The notes under the pieces are model-generated. The model had not been told where the DNA came from. It was given only the letters and a program-made list of their open reading frames with translations, and did not search any database. From Sulfitobacter maritimus (GTDB lineage: Bacteria > Pseudomonadota > Alphaproteobacteria > Rhodobacterales > Rhodobacteraceae): a stretch of 64,000 bases of DNA. The stretch covers positions 25,324 through 89,323 of the forward strand of contig NZ_JABVBB010000037.1 of the NCBI RefSeq assembly GCF_013346665.1, written 5' to 3'. Below, in pieces: positions 37,800 to 47,204 of this stretch; positions within the stretch are counted from its first letter, which is position 1, and each line of letters opens with the position of its first letter. The position numbers and the translations under genes were made by a program.

Positions 37800-39857
37800 A
37801 TGAAGGACACCCCCGGGACCGACCCGCTGCTCACGCCGTACCAGCTAAAGCACCTGACCCTGCGCAACCGGGTGATGATCACCAGCCATGAACCGGCCTA
37901 TCCCGAAGACGGGATGCCCAAGGCACGCTACCGCCTGTATCACGAGGAGCGCGCCCGTGCGGGTGTGGCGCTCACGATGACGGCAGGCTCGGCGGCAGTG
38001 TCACGCGACAGCCCGCCAGTGTTCAACAACATCCTCGCCTATCGCGACGAGGTCGTGCCGTGGATCCGCGAATTGACCGATGCCTGTCATGAACATGGCG
38101 CGGCAGTGATGATCCAACTGACGCATCTGGGGCGGCGCACCACATGGAACAAGGGCGACTGGCTGCCTGCCGTGTCGCCCGGCCCCCACCGCGAACCCGC
38201 CCACCGGGCCTTTCCCAAGGTGCTTGAAGATTGGGACATTGCCCGGATCATCGAAGATTACGCCACAGCGGCGGAGCGGATGCAGGCGGGGGGCATGGAT
38301 GGGGTAGAGCTCTACGCAGGCGGCCACCTGATGGACCAGTTCTGGTCGCCTCTGACCAATACTCTGACCGGGCCATACGGGGCGGACACGCTGGAAAACC
38401 GTATCCGCTTTACCACCGATGTGCTTACAGCGGTGCGCAAGCGGGTGGGCCCGGACTTCATCGTCGGCATCCGCGCCACAGCGAATGAAATGCAAGCAGG
38501 CGGCATCACCGAAGACGAAGGCATCGAAATTGGGCGCATGCTCAAGGCGACCGGGATGGTCGATTTCCTAAACGTGAACAGGGGCCGCATTCACACCGAT
38601 CCCGCAATGACAAAGATGATCCCGATCCAAGGCATGCGTTCCGCACCGCATTTGGATTTCGCAGGCCGTATCCGCCATGCAACGGGGCTACCGACCTTTC
38701 ACGCTGCGCGTATTCAGGATGTCGCCACCGCCCGTCACGCAATCGCGGAAGGCCATCTCGACATGGTGGGCATGACGCGTGCGCATATGGCCGATCCGCA
38801 TCTGGTGGCCAAGATTATTGAGGGGCGTGAGGACGACATTCGCCCCTGTGTCGGCGCGAACTATTGTCTGGACCGCATCTATCAGGGCGGCATGGCGCTT
38901 TGCCTGCACAACGCCGCGACCGGGCGCGAAGAGACGATGCCGCATACTATCACCCCAGCGGACAGGCGTCGCCGTGTGGTCGTTGTTGGCGCCGGGCCGG
39001 GCGGGCTGGAAGCCGCGCGTGTTGCAGCGGCGCGCGGTCATGCGGTGACTTTACTGGAAGCCGCCAGCGCGCCCGGTGGCCAAGTCCGCCTGACCGCACG
39101 CGCGCCACGCCGCTCCGAGATGATGGGCCTGATCGACTGGCGCGTTGCGCAATGCGAGGCGGCAGGCGTCGATATCAGGTACAACACCTATGCCGAGGCC
39201 GCAGACGTGACAGCGCTTGAGCCGGACGTGGTGATCGTCGCGACCGGGGGAATGGCGCATACGATGCTGTATGAAACCGACACAGACCTCCCGCTCGCCG
39301 TGACGTCTTGGGACATCCTGTCGGGCGATGTTGCTCCCGGCAGCGATATTCTGATCTACGACGAGGCAGGCGATCATGCTGGTCTGCAGGCCGCCGAAGC
39401 GGCACTTGGCACCGGAGCCAAGATCGAGATCATGACCCCCGACCGGTCCTTCGCGCCAGAGGTCATGGCGATGAACCTGTCGCGCTACATGAAGGCGCTT
39501 CAGCATGACAATGTCCGCTTTACCATCGCCCAGCGTCTGGTCGGATTGGACAGGGCCGGGAACCGTCTGCGCGCGACCCTTGGCACCGACTATTCCGACC
39601 GCGTCACCCATGCGGAATACGATCAGGTGGTTGTGAACTACGGCACGATGCCGCTGGATGACCTGTATTTTGACCTCAAACCCTTGTCCCGCAATGAGGG
39701 GGCTGTCGATCATGCCGCGTTGATTGACGGGCGGCCGCAGAGCATTGAGGCAAACCCCGAAGCCGTGTTTCAGCTTTTCCGGATTGGCGATGCCGTATCG
39801 TCGCGCAACACCCATGCAGCGATCTACGACGCCTTGCGCCTTGTAAAGGATATCTGA
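37800..39857 (+). CDS. NADH:flavin oxidoreductase of the dimethylglycine/N-methylproline demethylase (DgcA/StcD) type
   Basis: A 685-residue, multi-domain flavoenzyme: an old-yellow-enzyme TIM barrel with FMN (residues 1-345), an iron-sulfur region near C350-C368, and an FAD/NAD-binding domain starting near residue 394 (VVVVGAGPGGLEAARV). The class covers dimethylamine/trimethylamine dehydrogenase, dienoyl-CoA reductase and the N-methylproline/dimethylglycine demethylases. In place of the usual four cysteines only C350, C356 and C368 are seen; position 353 is Ala. It follows the reductase by nine bases, so it would demethylate the tertiary amine made by the Rieske enzyme. Confidence 0.85.
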   Translation: MKDTPGTDPLLTPYQLKHLTLRNRVMITSHEPAYPEDGMPKARYRLYHEERARAGVALTMTAGSAAVSRDSPPVFNNILAYRDEVVPWIRELTDACHEHGAAVMIQLTHLGRRTTWNKGDWLPAVSPGPHREPAHRAFPKVLEDWDIARIIEDYATAAERMQAGGMDGVELYAGGHLMDQFWSPLTNTLTGPYGADTLENRIRFTTDVLTAVRKRVGPDFIVGIRATANEMQAGGITEDEGIEIGRMLKATGMVDFLNVNRGRIHTDPAMTKMIPIQGMRSAPHLDFAGRIRHATGLPTFHAARIQDVATARHAIAEGHLDMVGMTRAHMADPHLVAKIIEGREDDIRPCVGANYCLDRIYQGGMALCLHNAATGREETMPHTITPADRRRRVVVVGAGPGGLEAARVAAARGHAVTLLEAASAPGGQVRLTARAPRRSEMMGLIDWRVAQCEAAGVDIRYNTYAEAADVTALEPDVVIVATGGMAHTMLYETDTDLPLAVTSWDILSGDVAPGSDILIYDEAGDHAGLQAAEAALGTGAKIEIMTPDRSFAPEVMAMNLSRYMKALQHDNVRFTIAQRLVGLDRAGNRLRATLGTDYSDRVTHAEYDQVVVNYGTMPLDDLYFDLKPLSRNEGAVDHAALIDGRPQSIEANPEAVFQLFRIGDAVSSRNTHAAIYDALRLVKDI

Positions 39858-40046
39858 CCCGCGCCGCTAACGGGGGGACGTGGTAATGGCGCTGCATCGG
39901 CAACCGGGGGGCTGGCGCAACCACATGGCATCCCCCGGCGGCACGGGCATGGCGCTGCCGATGATAGCTCCGCCAGTCGACAAGAGGTCAATCTCGGGGG
40001 TAAAGGACCGCATCGATGTTCCGGACTGACAGGATAAGGCCTCTTA

Positions 40047-40310
40047 ATGGACGCTGAACGCATCGCCGAAGCGATTGTCGAACTTGCCGCCGCGCGGGGG
40101 GCGAACAAGACCATCTGCCCCTCAGAAGTCGCACGGCATCTTGGTGGGCAGGATGACGCCCTGTGGCGTCCTTTGATGGACCCTATTCGAGACCAAGCAA
40201 TCCGACTGGAGCGTGAAGGGGCGGTTGTCATTAAGCAGGGCGGGGAGCGCGTTGACCCCAAGACATTGCGCGGGATCTACCGTATCGCCATTGCCAAAGG
40301 CGCGGATTAA
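40047..40310 (+). CDS. DUF3253 protein
   Basis: An 87-residue winged-helix-like protein matching DUF3253: ERIAEAIVELAAARG, CPSEVARHLGG and LRGIYRIAI. The fold suggests nucleic-acid binding, but no function is known. It ends four bases inside the convergent gene at 40307, with which it is often paired in Rhodobacteraceae as I recall. It has no clear link to the catabolic genes on either side. Confidence 0.8.
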   Translation: MDAERIAEAIVELAAARGANKTICPSEVARHLGGQDDALWRPLMDPIRDQAIRLEREGAVVIKQGGERVDPKTLRGIYRIAIAKGAD

Positions 40311-40636
40311 TCCGGCGGCAGGCCGCGCCACCAATCTGCATAGGCCGTGTTCTTTGGGTGATGGCGGTTCACATCCGGAGCGCCGTCGTTCCACCAGACA
40401 GGGCCGCGTTCGCCCAGTGCCACTTTGGCCGTATGTACCCGACGCCGGGCATCCTTTACGGCAGCGTCCGTCTTTGCATTCTTCACTGCCGCCCGCGCTT
40501 GCATAAGCTCTTTTACATGCGCTGCGCGTTCCGCCACGGGCAAAGCCGGGTTGCTACAGCGCCACAGACGGTTCTTTACCAGAAAATACCGTCCATCCGG
40601 GGTCACAGGATAGGGAGGTCTGGTCATCTGGGGCAT
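40307..40636 (-). CDS. Unknown small basic protein
   Basis: A 109-residue soluble protein, rich in Arg and Lys, with aromatic motifs at both ends (GRYFLVKNRLWRC and VWWNDGAPDVNR). I do not recognise a domain name for it; it commonly sits next to DUF3253 genes in alphaproteobacteria. The stop overlaps the DUF3253 stop by four bases. An in-frame ATG at 40627 is an alternative start. Confidence 0.65.
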   Translation of the reverse strand: MPQMTRPPYPVTPDGRYFLVKNRLWRCSNPALPVAERAAHVKELMQARAAVKNAKTDAAVKDARRRVHTAKVALGERGPVWWNDGAPDVNRHHPKNTAYADWWRGLPPD

Positions 40637-40873
40637 GGCTCGTGGTCAGGATGCAGCACGCATGAAGGTTAGTGCGCGAGGGCCAAGAGTAAACGGTCCA
40701 CCTTTGGCTATACATCCGGCGGCACGCCCTCGCGGTATGACGTGAGCGGCGCTGACCCTCCGGCTGCTCCGCAGTTGGGCGCAGCTATCGTCGGATTAAG
40801 CGGCAGGCAGAGGCAAAGAGATTTGCGTCCACCTGCTCGCAACTTGAGGGCAAGCGTGGCCGCCTGCAAAACC

Positions 40874-41224
40874 TCACTCAGCGAGGGCAGCAGTCACGAT
40901 AATTTCGACACGCAGATCAGCGTCCGCCAGCTTGGCCTCTCCGCAGGCGCGGGCCGGGGCGGCGCCTTCCGGCACCCAAGCGTCCCAGACCTCATTCATC
41001 TCGTCAAAGTCCGCCATGTCGGCCAACCAGATCACCACTTGCAACATATGCGCGCGTGAAGAGCCTGCTTCGCGCAGCAGTTTGTCAACCCGCCCCAGAC
41101 AGTCTTTGGTCTGTTCGGCCACGGTGTCCCCGCTGCCAACCTGCCCACAGAGGTACACGACGCCGCCATGTTTGACGATTTTGCTCATACGTTGATTGGT
41201 GTGGACGCGTTCGATCATGGTCAT
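40874..41224 (-). CDS. RidA-family enamine/imine deaminase
   Basis: A 116-residue RidA/YjgF protein. Conserved parts are [11 protein letters not shown], the tail of the catalytic Arg region ([21 protein letters not shown]) and ARACGEAKL. RidA proteins hydrolyse reactive enamines or imines formed when amino acids are oxidised or deaminated. It is the last gene of the operon with the two flavin oxidases, whose imine products it could hydrolyse. The ATG overlaps the preceding permease stop (ATGA). Confidence 0.9.
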   Translation of the reverse strand: MTMIERVHTNQRMSKIVKHGGVVYLCGQVGSGDTVAEQTKDCLGRVDKLLREAGSSRAHMLQVVIWLADMADFDEMNEVWDAWVPEGAAPARACGEAKLADADLRVEIIVTAALAE

Positions 41225-41988
41225 ACTCTTTCAGGGGTCGGAAGGGGAGAAGTCTCGGTCTGGGCAGCTGCATCGCGCCGGGTGAGGTGACGCAGGTAGC
41301 GGCGCTCGAACCCACGGAAGGCCCATGTGATGCACAACACAATGAGGAAGTAGAGCAGGGCAGCGGTGATAAAGCCTTCATAGGCGAGGTAATAGCGCCC
41401 GTTCAGCCAGCGCCCCACGCCGAGGATGTCTTGCAGGGTGATCGTGCTGGCGATGACCGAGCCATGCAGCATAAAGATGACCTCGTTGGAATAGGCCGGG
41501 ATCGCGCGGCGAAAGGCCGAGGGCAGGATGATCCGACGCATGCGCGAGCGGTAGGAATGACCGGTGGCGATGGCGGCCTCGACCTCGCCCTTGGGCGTAT
41601 CCGCAATGGCACCGCGCAGCAGTTCGGTCGTATAGGCCGCGGTGTTCAGCGTGAAGGCGATGAGCGCGCACCACCATGCCGAGGAAAGGATCGGGTCCCA
41701 GAGGAAGCTCTGGCGGATCACCTCAAATTGGCCGACGCCGTAGTAGATCAGATAGGTCTGCACCAGAAGCGGCGTGCCGCGAAAGACGTAAGTGTAGCCC
41801 TGTACTAAGGGGTTAAAGACCCGGTGTTTCGACGCACGCGCAATGGCCATAGGGATCGACAGCAAGCCGCCGAGGAAGAGCGAGAGGAACGTCAGGTTCA
41901 AGGTAACCCAGACGCCATAAAGAAAGCGGTCGAAATTCTCGGCAATGAGCGCGATGTCGAGCGGGATATAGGACAGTAGGTTTTCCAT
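41221..41988 (-). CDS. Polar amino acid ABC permease (HisM/OccM type)
   Basis: A 255-residue His/Glu/Gln/Arg/opine-type permease with about five membrane segments and the EAA loop [18 protein letters not shown]. It forms a heterodimer with the permease at 41991, from which it is separated by two bases. The C-terminal 30 residues are polar and include [12 protein letters not shown]. Confidence 0.9.
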   Translation of the reverse strand: MENLLSYIPLDIALIAENFDRFLYGVWVTLNLTFLSLFLGGLLSIPMAIARASKHRVFNPLVQGYTYVFRGTPLLVQTYLIYYGVGQFEVIRQSFLWDPILSSAWWCALIAFTLNTAAYTTELLRGAIADTPKGEVEAAIATGHSYRSRMRRIILPSAFRRAIPAYSNEVIFMLHGSVIASTITLQDILGVGRWLNGRYYLAYEGFITAALLYFLIVLCITWAFRGFERRYLRHLTRRDAAAQTETSPLPTPERV

Positions 41989-41990
41989 GA

Positions 41991-42680
41991 TTACGCCCTC
42001 ACCATGCCACGGTTATATCGCCGCTCCACTGCGCGCAGCAGCAGATCAGAAATGCCGGTGAGCAGCAGGTAGATCACAAACGCCGCCGCCATGAAGGTAA
42101 AAAGCTGCCCCGTCGAACGCCCGGCGGTAAAGGCGTTATAGACCAGATCCTGAAGCCCGATGACCGAGACCAGCGCCGTGGTCTTGAGCTGCACCAACCA
42201 GTTGTTGGTAAACCCCGGCAGGGCAAAACGGATCATTTGCGGCCAGATGATATGGCGAAAGATCAGCGATTTGCGCATTCCGCAGCTGATGCCCGCTTCG
42301 ATCTGTCCGCGCGGGATTGCCATGATTGCGCCGCGAAATGTCTCGGTGAAATAGGCACCGAAGATCACGCCGATCGTGCCTGCGCCTGCGGCGAACTGGC
42401 TGACCTCGATATAGCCCCAGAGCCCTGTCGCCGCGCCGATGTTGTTAAGCGTCACCTGACCGCCAAAGAACACCAGCAGGATGAGCACCAAATCCGGCAC
42501 GCCGCGCACGATGGTGGTGTAGGCTCCGGCCAGTCGCTGGGCCAGACGGTTGTGCGAAAGTTTGGCCCATGCGCCGAGCAACCCGAAGAACAGGGCGATC
42601 CCCAGCGATGTCAGCGCCAGTTTGATCGTCATGATCGTGCCGTCGATCAATTGAGATTGGTATTCCAAAAGCAGGTTCAT
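41991..42680 (-). CDS. Polar amino acid ABC permease (HisQ/OccQ type)
   Basis: A 229-residue partner permease: five membrane segments, EAA loop GISCGMRKSLIFRHIIWP. The opening MNLLLEYQSQLIDGTIMTIKLAL is typical. It lies 66 bases after the binding-protein stop, from which it is separated by a small hairpin, and directly precedes the second permease. Confidence 0.9.
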   Translation of the reverse strand: MNLLLEYQSQLIDGTIMTIKLALTSLGIALFFGLLGAWAKLSHNRLAQRLAGAYTTIVRGVPDLVLILLVFFGGQVTLNNIGAATGLWGYIEVSQFAAGAGTIGVIFGAYFTETFRGAIMAIPRGQIEAGISCGMRKSLIFRHIIWPQMIRFALPGFTNNWLVQLKTTALVSVIGLQDLVYNAFTAGRSTGQLFTFMAAAFVIYLLLTGISDLLLRAVERRYNRGMVRA

Positions 42681-42703
42681 CGCATGTTCCTTGAAGGGGC
42701 GTC

Positions 42704-42723
42704 AGGGCAGCGGGGGCCGCCCT
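42704..42723 (-). promoter_or_regulatory. Hairpin between binding protein and permease genes
   Basis: On the minus strand AGGGCGG pairs with CTGCCCT (one G-U pair) around CCCCCG. It lacks a T-run. Such intercistronic hairpins often protect the upstream binding-protein message so that it is made in excess. Confidence 0.4.
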
Positions 42724-42746
42724 AACGCAGGGTCTAACGCGCAGAA

Positions 42747-43538
42747 TTATTGGCCTTCGGGCCGACCGCCGTAGATGTCGAAGGGGAAGTATGTGTCGTT
42801 GATCTCGGCATAGGTGCCGTTCTCACGGATCGCGGTGATCGCTTTGCTCAGGTCTTCGCGCAGTTCGTCCTCGCCCTTGCGCACGGCAATGCCCACGCCT
42901 TCGCCGTAGCATTCAACATCTGTGTGATCCCCGCCAAGGAAGGCGTAATCGGCACCGGCCTCCGCGCTGAGGAAGCTTTCCTGCGCAATCAGACTGTCAG
43001 ACAGCTGCGCGTCCACGCGGCCAAGGGCCAGATCGCGGAACACCTCGTCCTGCGAGCCGTAAAGCACGATCTCGGCGTCGGGGAACATCTTTTCAGCGTA
43101 GCACTGATGCGTGGCGCCGCGCTGCACGCCGATGCGCTTCCCAGCGAGACCTTCGGGCGTGCCTTCGAAATCGGCATCCTTGGGGGCCACCAGACGGGCC
43201 GGGGTCTTGTAGTATTTGTCTGAGAAATCAATCTGGCGCTTGCGCTCTTCGGTGATCGACATGGACGCAACAATGGCGTCGAACTTGCGTGCCTTCAGCG
43301 CCGGGATCATGCCGTCCCATTCCTGCTCGACCAACTCACACTCGCGCTGCATTTCGGCGCAAAGCGCCTTGGCGATGTCGATGTCAAAGCCGACCAGCGT
43401 GCCGTCGGATTCCTTGGAGGAAAACGGCGGGTAGGCGCCTTCGACGCCGATGCGCAGCGTGTCTTGGGCGGCCAGCGGCAAGGCGACGGCGCTCAGTGCA
43501 ATGGCGGCAACGCTGCTTAAGATGGTTCTACGAAACAT
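42747..43538 (-). CDS. Polar amino acid ABC binding protein (HisJ/OccJ type)
   Basis: A 263-residue periplasmic binding protein of SBP family 3. The signal peptide covers residues 1-24 (cleavage after LAA). The mature start DTLRIGVEGAYPPFSSKESD and GFDIDIAKALC are standard for lysine/arginine/ornithine, histidine or opine binders. The ligand should carry a polar amino acid moiety. It is followed by the permeases and preceded by the ATPase. Confidence 0.93.
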   Translation of the reverse strand: MFRRTILSSVAAIALSAVALPLAAQDTLRIGVEGAYPPFSSKESDGTLVGFDIDIAKALCAEMQRECELVEQEWDGMIPALKARKFDAIVASMSITEERKRQIDFSDKYYKTPARLVAPKDADFEGTPEGLAGKRIGVQRGATHQCYAEKMFPDAEIVLYGSQDEVFRDLALGRVDAQLSDSLIAQESFLSAEAGADYAFLGGDHTDVECYGEGVGIAVRKGEDELREDLSKAITAIRENGTYAEINDTYFPFDIYGGRPEGQ

Positions 43539-43561
43539 GGTGTGGTCCTCTCTGTAGTTGG

Positions 43562-44332
43562 TTAGTTCATGCGCGATAGAAACGCTTGGAACTCTGGGGT
43601 TTGCGGGTTGGAAAACAGCTCGGCGGGCGGGCCTTCTTCGCAGACTTCGCCTTGGTGCAGAAACACGGTTCGGGTGGAGACATCGCGGGCAAAGCCCATC
43701 TCATGGGTCACGACCAACATGGTGCGGCCCTCTTCGGCCAGATCGCGCATGACGCCCAGCACTTCGCCCACAAGTTCAGGGTCCAGCGCCGAGGTCGGCT
43801 CGTCAAAAAGCATTACGTCAGGGTCCATCGCCAGCGCCCGGGCAATTGCGACACGCTGCTGCTGGCCGCCCGAGAGATGCGCGGGGTAGTAGTCTGCCCG
43901 GTCCGACAGCCCGACCTTGGCCAGCAGCGCTTCGGCTTTCTCACGCGCTTGCGCTTTAGGAGTGCCTTGGACGTAAAGCGGGCCTTCCATGACGTTTTCC
44001 ATCACGGTCATATGCGACCAGAGGTTAAAGCCCTGAAACACCATCGCCAGACGAGCGCGCATGGCTTCGACCTGCCGCAGGTCTTGCGGCACGATCTCGC
44101 CCCGGCGGTTCTGCGTCATCCGCATTTGCTCGCCTGCCAGCCAGACCTCGCCTGAGTTAGGCGTCTCCAACAGGTTGATGCAGCGCAGAAAGGTGCTCTT
44201 GCCGGAGCCAGAGGCGCCCAGAATGGCGATGACCTCGCCCTTTTGCGCCTCAAGCGACACGCCTTTGATGACCTCATGCAGGCCGAAGCTTTTGTGCAGG
44301 TCTTTGACTTTCAGGGCTGCGGGGGCGCTCAT
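43562..44332 (-). CDS. Polar amino acid ABC ATPase (HisP/OccP type)
   Basis: A 256-residue ATPase. Walker A is GASGSGKS (residues 39-46), the signature LSGGQQQR, Walker [14 protein letters not shown]. The start at 44332 follows a full AGGAGG and overlaps the upstream flavoprotein stop by four bases, so transport and oxidation genes are translationally coupled. The longer frame upstream is not needed. Confidence 0.93.
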   Translation of the reverse strand: MSAPAALKVKDLHKSFGLHEVIKGVSLEAQKGEVIAILGASGSGKSTFLRCINLLETPNSGEVWLAGEQMRMTQNRRGEIVPQDLRQVEAMRARLAMVFQGFNLWSHMTVMENVMEGPLYVQGTPKAQAREKAEALLAKVGLSDRADYYPAHLSGGQQQRVAIARALAMDPDVMLFDEPTSALDPELVGEVLGVMRDLAEEGRTMLVVTHEMGFARDVSTRTVFLHQGEVCEEGPPAELFSNPQTPEFQAFLSRMN

Positions 44333-45714
44333 GCGGGTTCCTCCTGAGGGAATGAGAGTGCGGCCAGCTCGCCCAGAGCGATCGGTTTGATCGGGGAGCG
44401 GGCGCGGGGCGGGGAGATGGGACGGTTTGCGCGGCCTTCGCTGAGCAGACCGCGCAGCGTGGCGTCGCACATGCGGCCCTGACAGGGGCCCATGCCGCAA
44501 CGCAGGGATGTTTTGATCTGGCGGTGACCTTGCGCGCCTTCACCAATCGCCTGCCGGACGGCCCCGGCAGAGACTTCCTCGCAACGGCAAACGATTGTTT
44601 CATCTGTAGGAGCAAGTATCTCGGCGGGTGGGGGGTAGGCGGCATCGAGGAAGGGTCGAATGGCGCGGGCGCGAAACAGCGCAGCGCGGGCGTGGGCGGC
44701 GCGTTGATTGCGGGTGTCGCTGCTGATGCGCCCCGATTGGCACAGGATGTTCAGCGCGGCCAATTCGCCCGCTGCCGCCGCTGCCTCCGCGCCGCCGATC
44801 CCGGCGCCGTCTCCGGCCACATGCAAACCCGGCTGGTCAGTCTCGCCCCAAAGGTCATGTTGCGGTTGAAAGGCCCCCTGCGCGGCGTTCCATTCATGCG
44901 CGATCCCTGCGGCGCGGGTGATATGGGTGCCGGGGATCACACCTTGATGGGTTAGCAGCAGGCCACAAGTAAGGCTTTGAGCGCGCCCTTTCGCCCGGAA
45001 GGAAAACTGGATCTTGCCACTCTCGGTCGCAGTGGCGTGAAAGCCCGAAGCGGCAGTGTAGCGCGGCACAGCCGCTTTGCGGATCTTGGCAATCAGGCCC
45101 AGCCCTTTGAGCAAGGTTGGCAAGCCAAACAGGGCGCGTGGGAGATGGGGAGTTGCCCCCAGCATCTGCGTAAAGGTCTGCGTTTCCACCAGCGTTTGCG
45201 GCGGGCTCCCGGCGTCAATCATCTGCGCCGCGATCAGATAGAGCAGCGGACCAGACCCAGCCAGCACGGCATCCTTGGGCAGCATTCCTGCGGTCTTCAT
45301 CAATATCTGCGCAGCCCCTGCGGGCATCACACCGGGGAGCGTCCAGCCGGGGAAAGGTGCCGGGCGTTCCTGCGCCCCGGTTGCCAGCAGCACATGGGCC
45401 GCCGAGGTCGTCTGACTTTTGCCGCCGCGCGACCATGTGACCTGCGGCCCTTTGTCGAGCCGCCAAACCGTTGCGCCAGCGACATGGGTGATGCCGGGGT
45501 GGTCGAGGGCATCAACCAAATCCACCCCCGCAGCATAGGCTTGGCCAAGAAAACCGCGCTTGGCGCGGTTCTGTGCCACATTGCGATAGATCTGGCCGCC
45601 GGGTTGGGGCTGTTCGTCCAACATCAACACCTGCAAACCGCCCCGCGCCGCGACGGCTGCGGTTGACATGCCCGCAGGCCCCGCGCCAATGATGATGAGG
45701 TCAACCTCAGCCAT
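44329..45714 (-). CDS. FAD-dependent oxidase alpha subunit, opine oxidase/HcnB/LhpE type
   Basis: A 461-residue flavoprotein. A pyridine-nucleotide-disulfide-like FAD domain starts with [19 protein letters not shown] (residues 7-25). The C-terminus has a BFD-like 2Fe-2S region with CRCEEVSAG and a later C-x4-C-x3/4-C ([11 protein letters not shown]). Proteins with this arrangement are the large subunit of octopine/nopaline oxidase, hydrogen cyanide synthase or D-hydroxyproline dehydrogenase. Together with the two next genes it would oxidise an amine or imino acid at the membrane or in the cytoplasm. Which substrate is unclear. Confidence 0.85.
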   Translation of the reverse strand: MAEVDLIIIGAGPAGMSTAAVAARGGLQVLMLDEQPQPGGQIYRNVAQNRAKRGFLGQAYAAGVDLVDALDHPGITHVAGATVWRLDKGPQVTWSRGGKSQTTSAAHVLLATGAQERPAPFPGWTLPGVMPAGAAQILMKTAGMLPKDAVLAGSGPLLYLIAAQMIDAGSPPQTLVETQTFTQMLGATPHLPRALFGLPTLLKGLGLIAKIRKAAVPRYTAASGFHATATESGKIQFSFRAKGRAQSLTCGLLLTHQGVIPGTHITRAAGIAHEWNAAQGAFQPQHDLWGETDQPGLHVAGDGAGIGGAEAAAAAGELAALNILCQSGRISSDTRNQRAAHARAALFRARAIRPFLDAAYPPPAEILAPTDETIVCRCEEVSAGAVRQAIGEGAQGHRQIKTSLRCGMGPCQGRMCDATLRGLLSEGRANRPISPPRARSPIKPIALGELAALSFPQEEPA

Positions 45715-46024
45715 CGTGACCCCCGTTCAGGTTGCGCAGGCCCGTTTGGCGTCGGACGGTCATGCCGTCGCCCAGAAGGGTCATGCAGGCTTGGGTATTG
45801 GGCGTGCCATCAACCTCAACCAGACAGTCGAAACAGACCCCCATCATGCAATAGGCCGTGCGCGGTGCGCCCTGTGCGGTCTGACGCGTCCAAGCGCCCG
45901 TATGGGCCACCAGCGCTGCGGCGACCGTGACCCCGGCGGGCGCGGTGGCAGGCACGCCATCCAGCGTGAACTGCACAGACTCCCCGGTCTCAGGCAGCGT
46001 GCGAAAGCGCGAAGCGACATTCAT
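45707..46024 (-). CDS. 2Fe-2S subunit of the oxidase, HcnA/LhpF type
   Basis: A 105-residue soluble ferredoxin-like protein. The cluster motif C-MMGV-C-FD-C is visible near residues 59-67 with a further Cys at ACMTLL. It matches the small 2Fe-2S protein that accompanies the HcnA/SoxX-type oxidases. It starts at 46024 behind GGAGG and overlaps the upstream subunit by 35 bases and the downstream subunit by 8 bases, so all three are coupled. Confidence 0.87.
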   Translation of the reverse strand: MNVASRFRTLPETGESVQFTLDGVPATAPAGVTVAAALVAHTGAWTRQTAQGAPRTAYCMMGVCFDCLVEVDGTPNTQACMTLLGDGMTVRRQTGLRNLNGGHDG

Positions 46025-47114
46025 CGAAAGCCTCCAGATCTGGGATGGGGGATGTGTTCAGAATCCAATCCGCCAAAACACTGGCATGCAGCGGCGCAAG
46101 GGTGACACCACTGTGGCAGGTCACGAGAAAGGCGCCGGGATGCGCGGTGGATTTGGCATAGACCGGGTAGCCATCGGGCGACATCACCCGCAAGGCGCCC
46201 CAAGCGCGGACCACGCGCACATCGGCGAGGGCGGGGAAAACAGTGACTGCATGCTGCGCGAGTTTGGCCATAACGCGCAGGCTCTCTCTGTCATCAAGCC
46301 CTGCATCGGCTTTGGTGCCGCCAATCTGCACGCCGCCTTCGTCGACCTGTCGGATGGTGCTGGACAGGAACGGCAGGCGGTCGCCCAGCTTCTCGGTGAT
46401 CAGCAACTCGCCAAGCTGCGGCTTGACCTGCGTGATGAATCCCAGATCGCCCGCCAAAGAGGCGGACCCCAACCCGGCGCAAAGCACGACCTGCTCGGTG
46501 TTGACAACGTCCCCATCCGCCAGCGCAAGTGCAAAGCCACCCCCCGGTTGCGGCCTGATCGTCGCGACGGTGGCCCCCATTGTCACGCGTCCGCCCATCG
46601 CCTGAACCGAACAGCGCAGGGCGCGCAGAAAGCGCAGCGGGTTTACATGGCCGTCGCAGGGCGAGAAACTCGCGCCGACAACGTCGGGTCCAATGCCCGG
46701 CATTTGGCAGCGCAGATCATCCCCATTCAGCATCTCATAGCGGGCGCGGTGGCCCAAATGGGTGGCCTGCTGCGTTAGTTCTGCTTCGAAGGCATCGAAC
46801 TCGGACGGATCGGTGAAAAACTCGTAGCCCCCAGATTGATCCAGCGCCACGTCAATCCCCGACAATTCCTGTAACTGCTGCGCGAAAGCGGGCCAAGCGG
46901 CCAGCGCATCCATTGTCCAATTCGCGTAAGGGGCGAAATCCCAGCCTTTGCCTTGCCCCCAGATCAAACCAAAGTTCCCCTGCGAAGCACGCGCATCGTT
47001 ATCCGCCCCGTCCAACACCCGAACGCGCTGTCCTGCCAGCAGCAGCCCGAGCGCCACAGACAGGCCGACAAGCCCGCCGCCGATGATGGTGATTTCTGGG
47101 GTGCGTTGCTGCAT
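45990..47114 (-). CDS. FAD-dependent oxidase beta subunit, DadA/OoxB/HcnC type
   Basis: A 374-residue D-amino-acid-oxidase/sarcosine-oxidase-fold flavoprotein. The FAD motif is TIIGGGLVGLSVALGLLLAG (residues 9-28). The C-terminal part has RAWGALRVMSPDGYPVY and TCHSGVTLAP, typical of the DadA group. It is the first gene of an eight-gene operon on this strand (oxidase beta, 2Fe-2S, oxidase alpha, ATPase, binding protein, two permeases, RidA). It diverges from a LysR gene. Confidence 0.87.
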   Translation of the reverse strand: MQQRTPEITIIGGGLVGLSVALGLLLAGQRVRVLDGADNDARASQGNFGLIWGQGKGWDFAPYANWTMDALAAWPAFAQQLQELSGIDVALDQSGGYEFFTDPSEFDAFEAELTQQATHLGHRARYEMLNGDDLRCQMPGIGPDVVGASFSPCDGHVNPLRFLRALRCSVQAMGGRVTMGATVATIRPQPGGGFALALADGDVVNTEQVVLCAGLGSASLAGDLGFITQVKPQLGELLITEKLGDRLPFLSSTIRQVDEGGVQIGGTKADAGLDDRESLRVMAKLAQHAVTVFPALADVRVVRAWGALRVMSPDGYPVYAKSTAHPGAFLVTCHSGVTLAPLHASVLADWILNTSPIPDLEAFDECRFALSHAA

Positions 47115-47168
47115 ACGATTCCTCCACCGTTAAAATCGCAGCATTGCGCTCATAAGAATAATTGTAAT

Positions 47169-47180
47169 ATTTGCGCAAAT
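47169..47180. promoter_or_regulatory. Predicted LysR operator in the oxidase-operon/LysR intergenic region
   Basis: ATTTGCGCAAAT is a 12-base perfect palindrome in an AT-rich 90-base region between the operon start (47114) and the LysR start (47205). It contains a T-N-rich spacing compatible with a LysR box. Confidence 0.5.
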
Positions 47181-47204
47181 CATTCCTTCAGGCTATGAAT
47201 TGCA

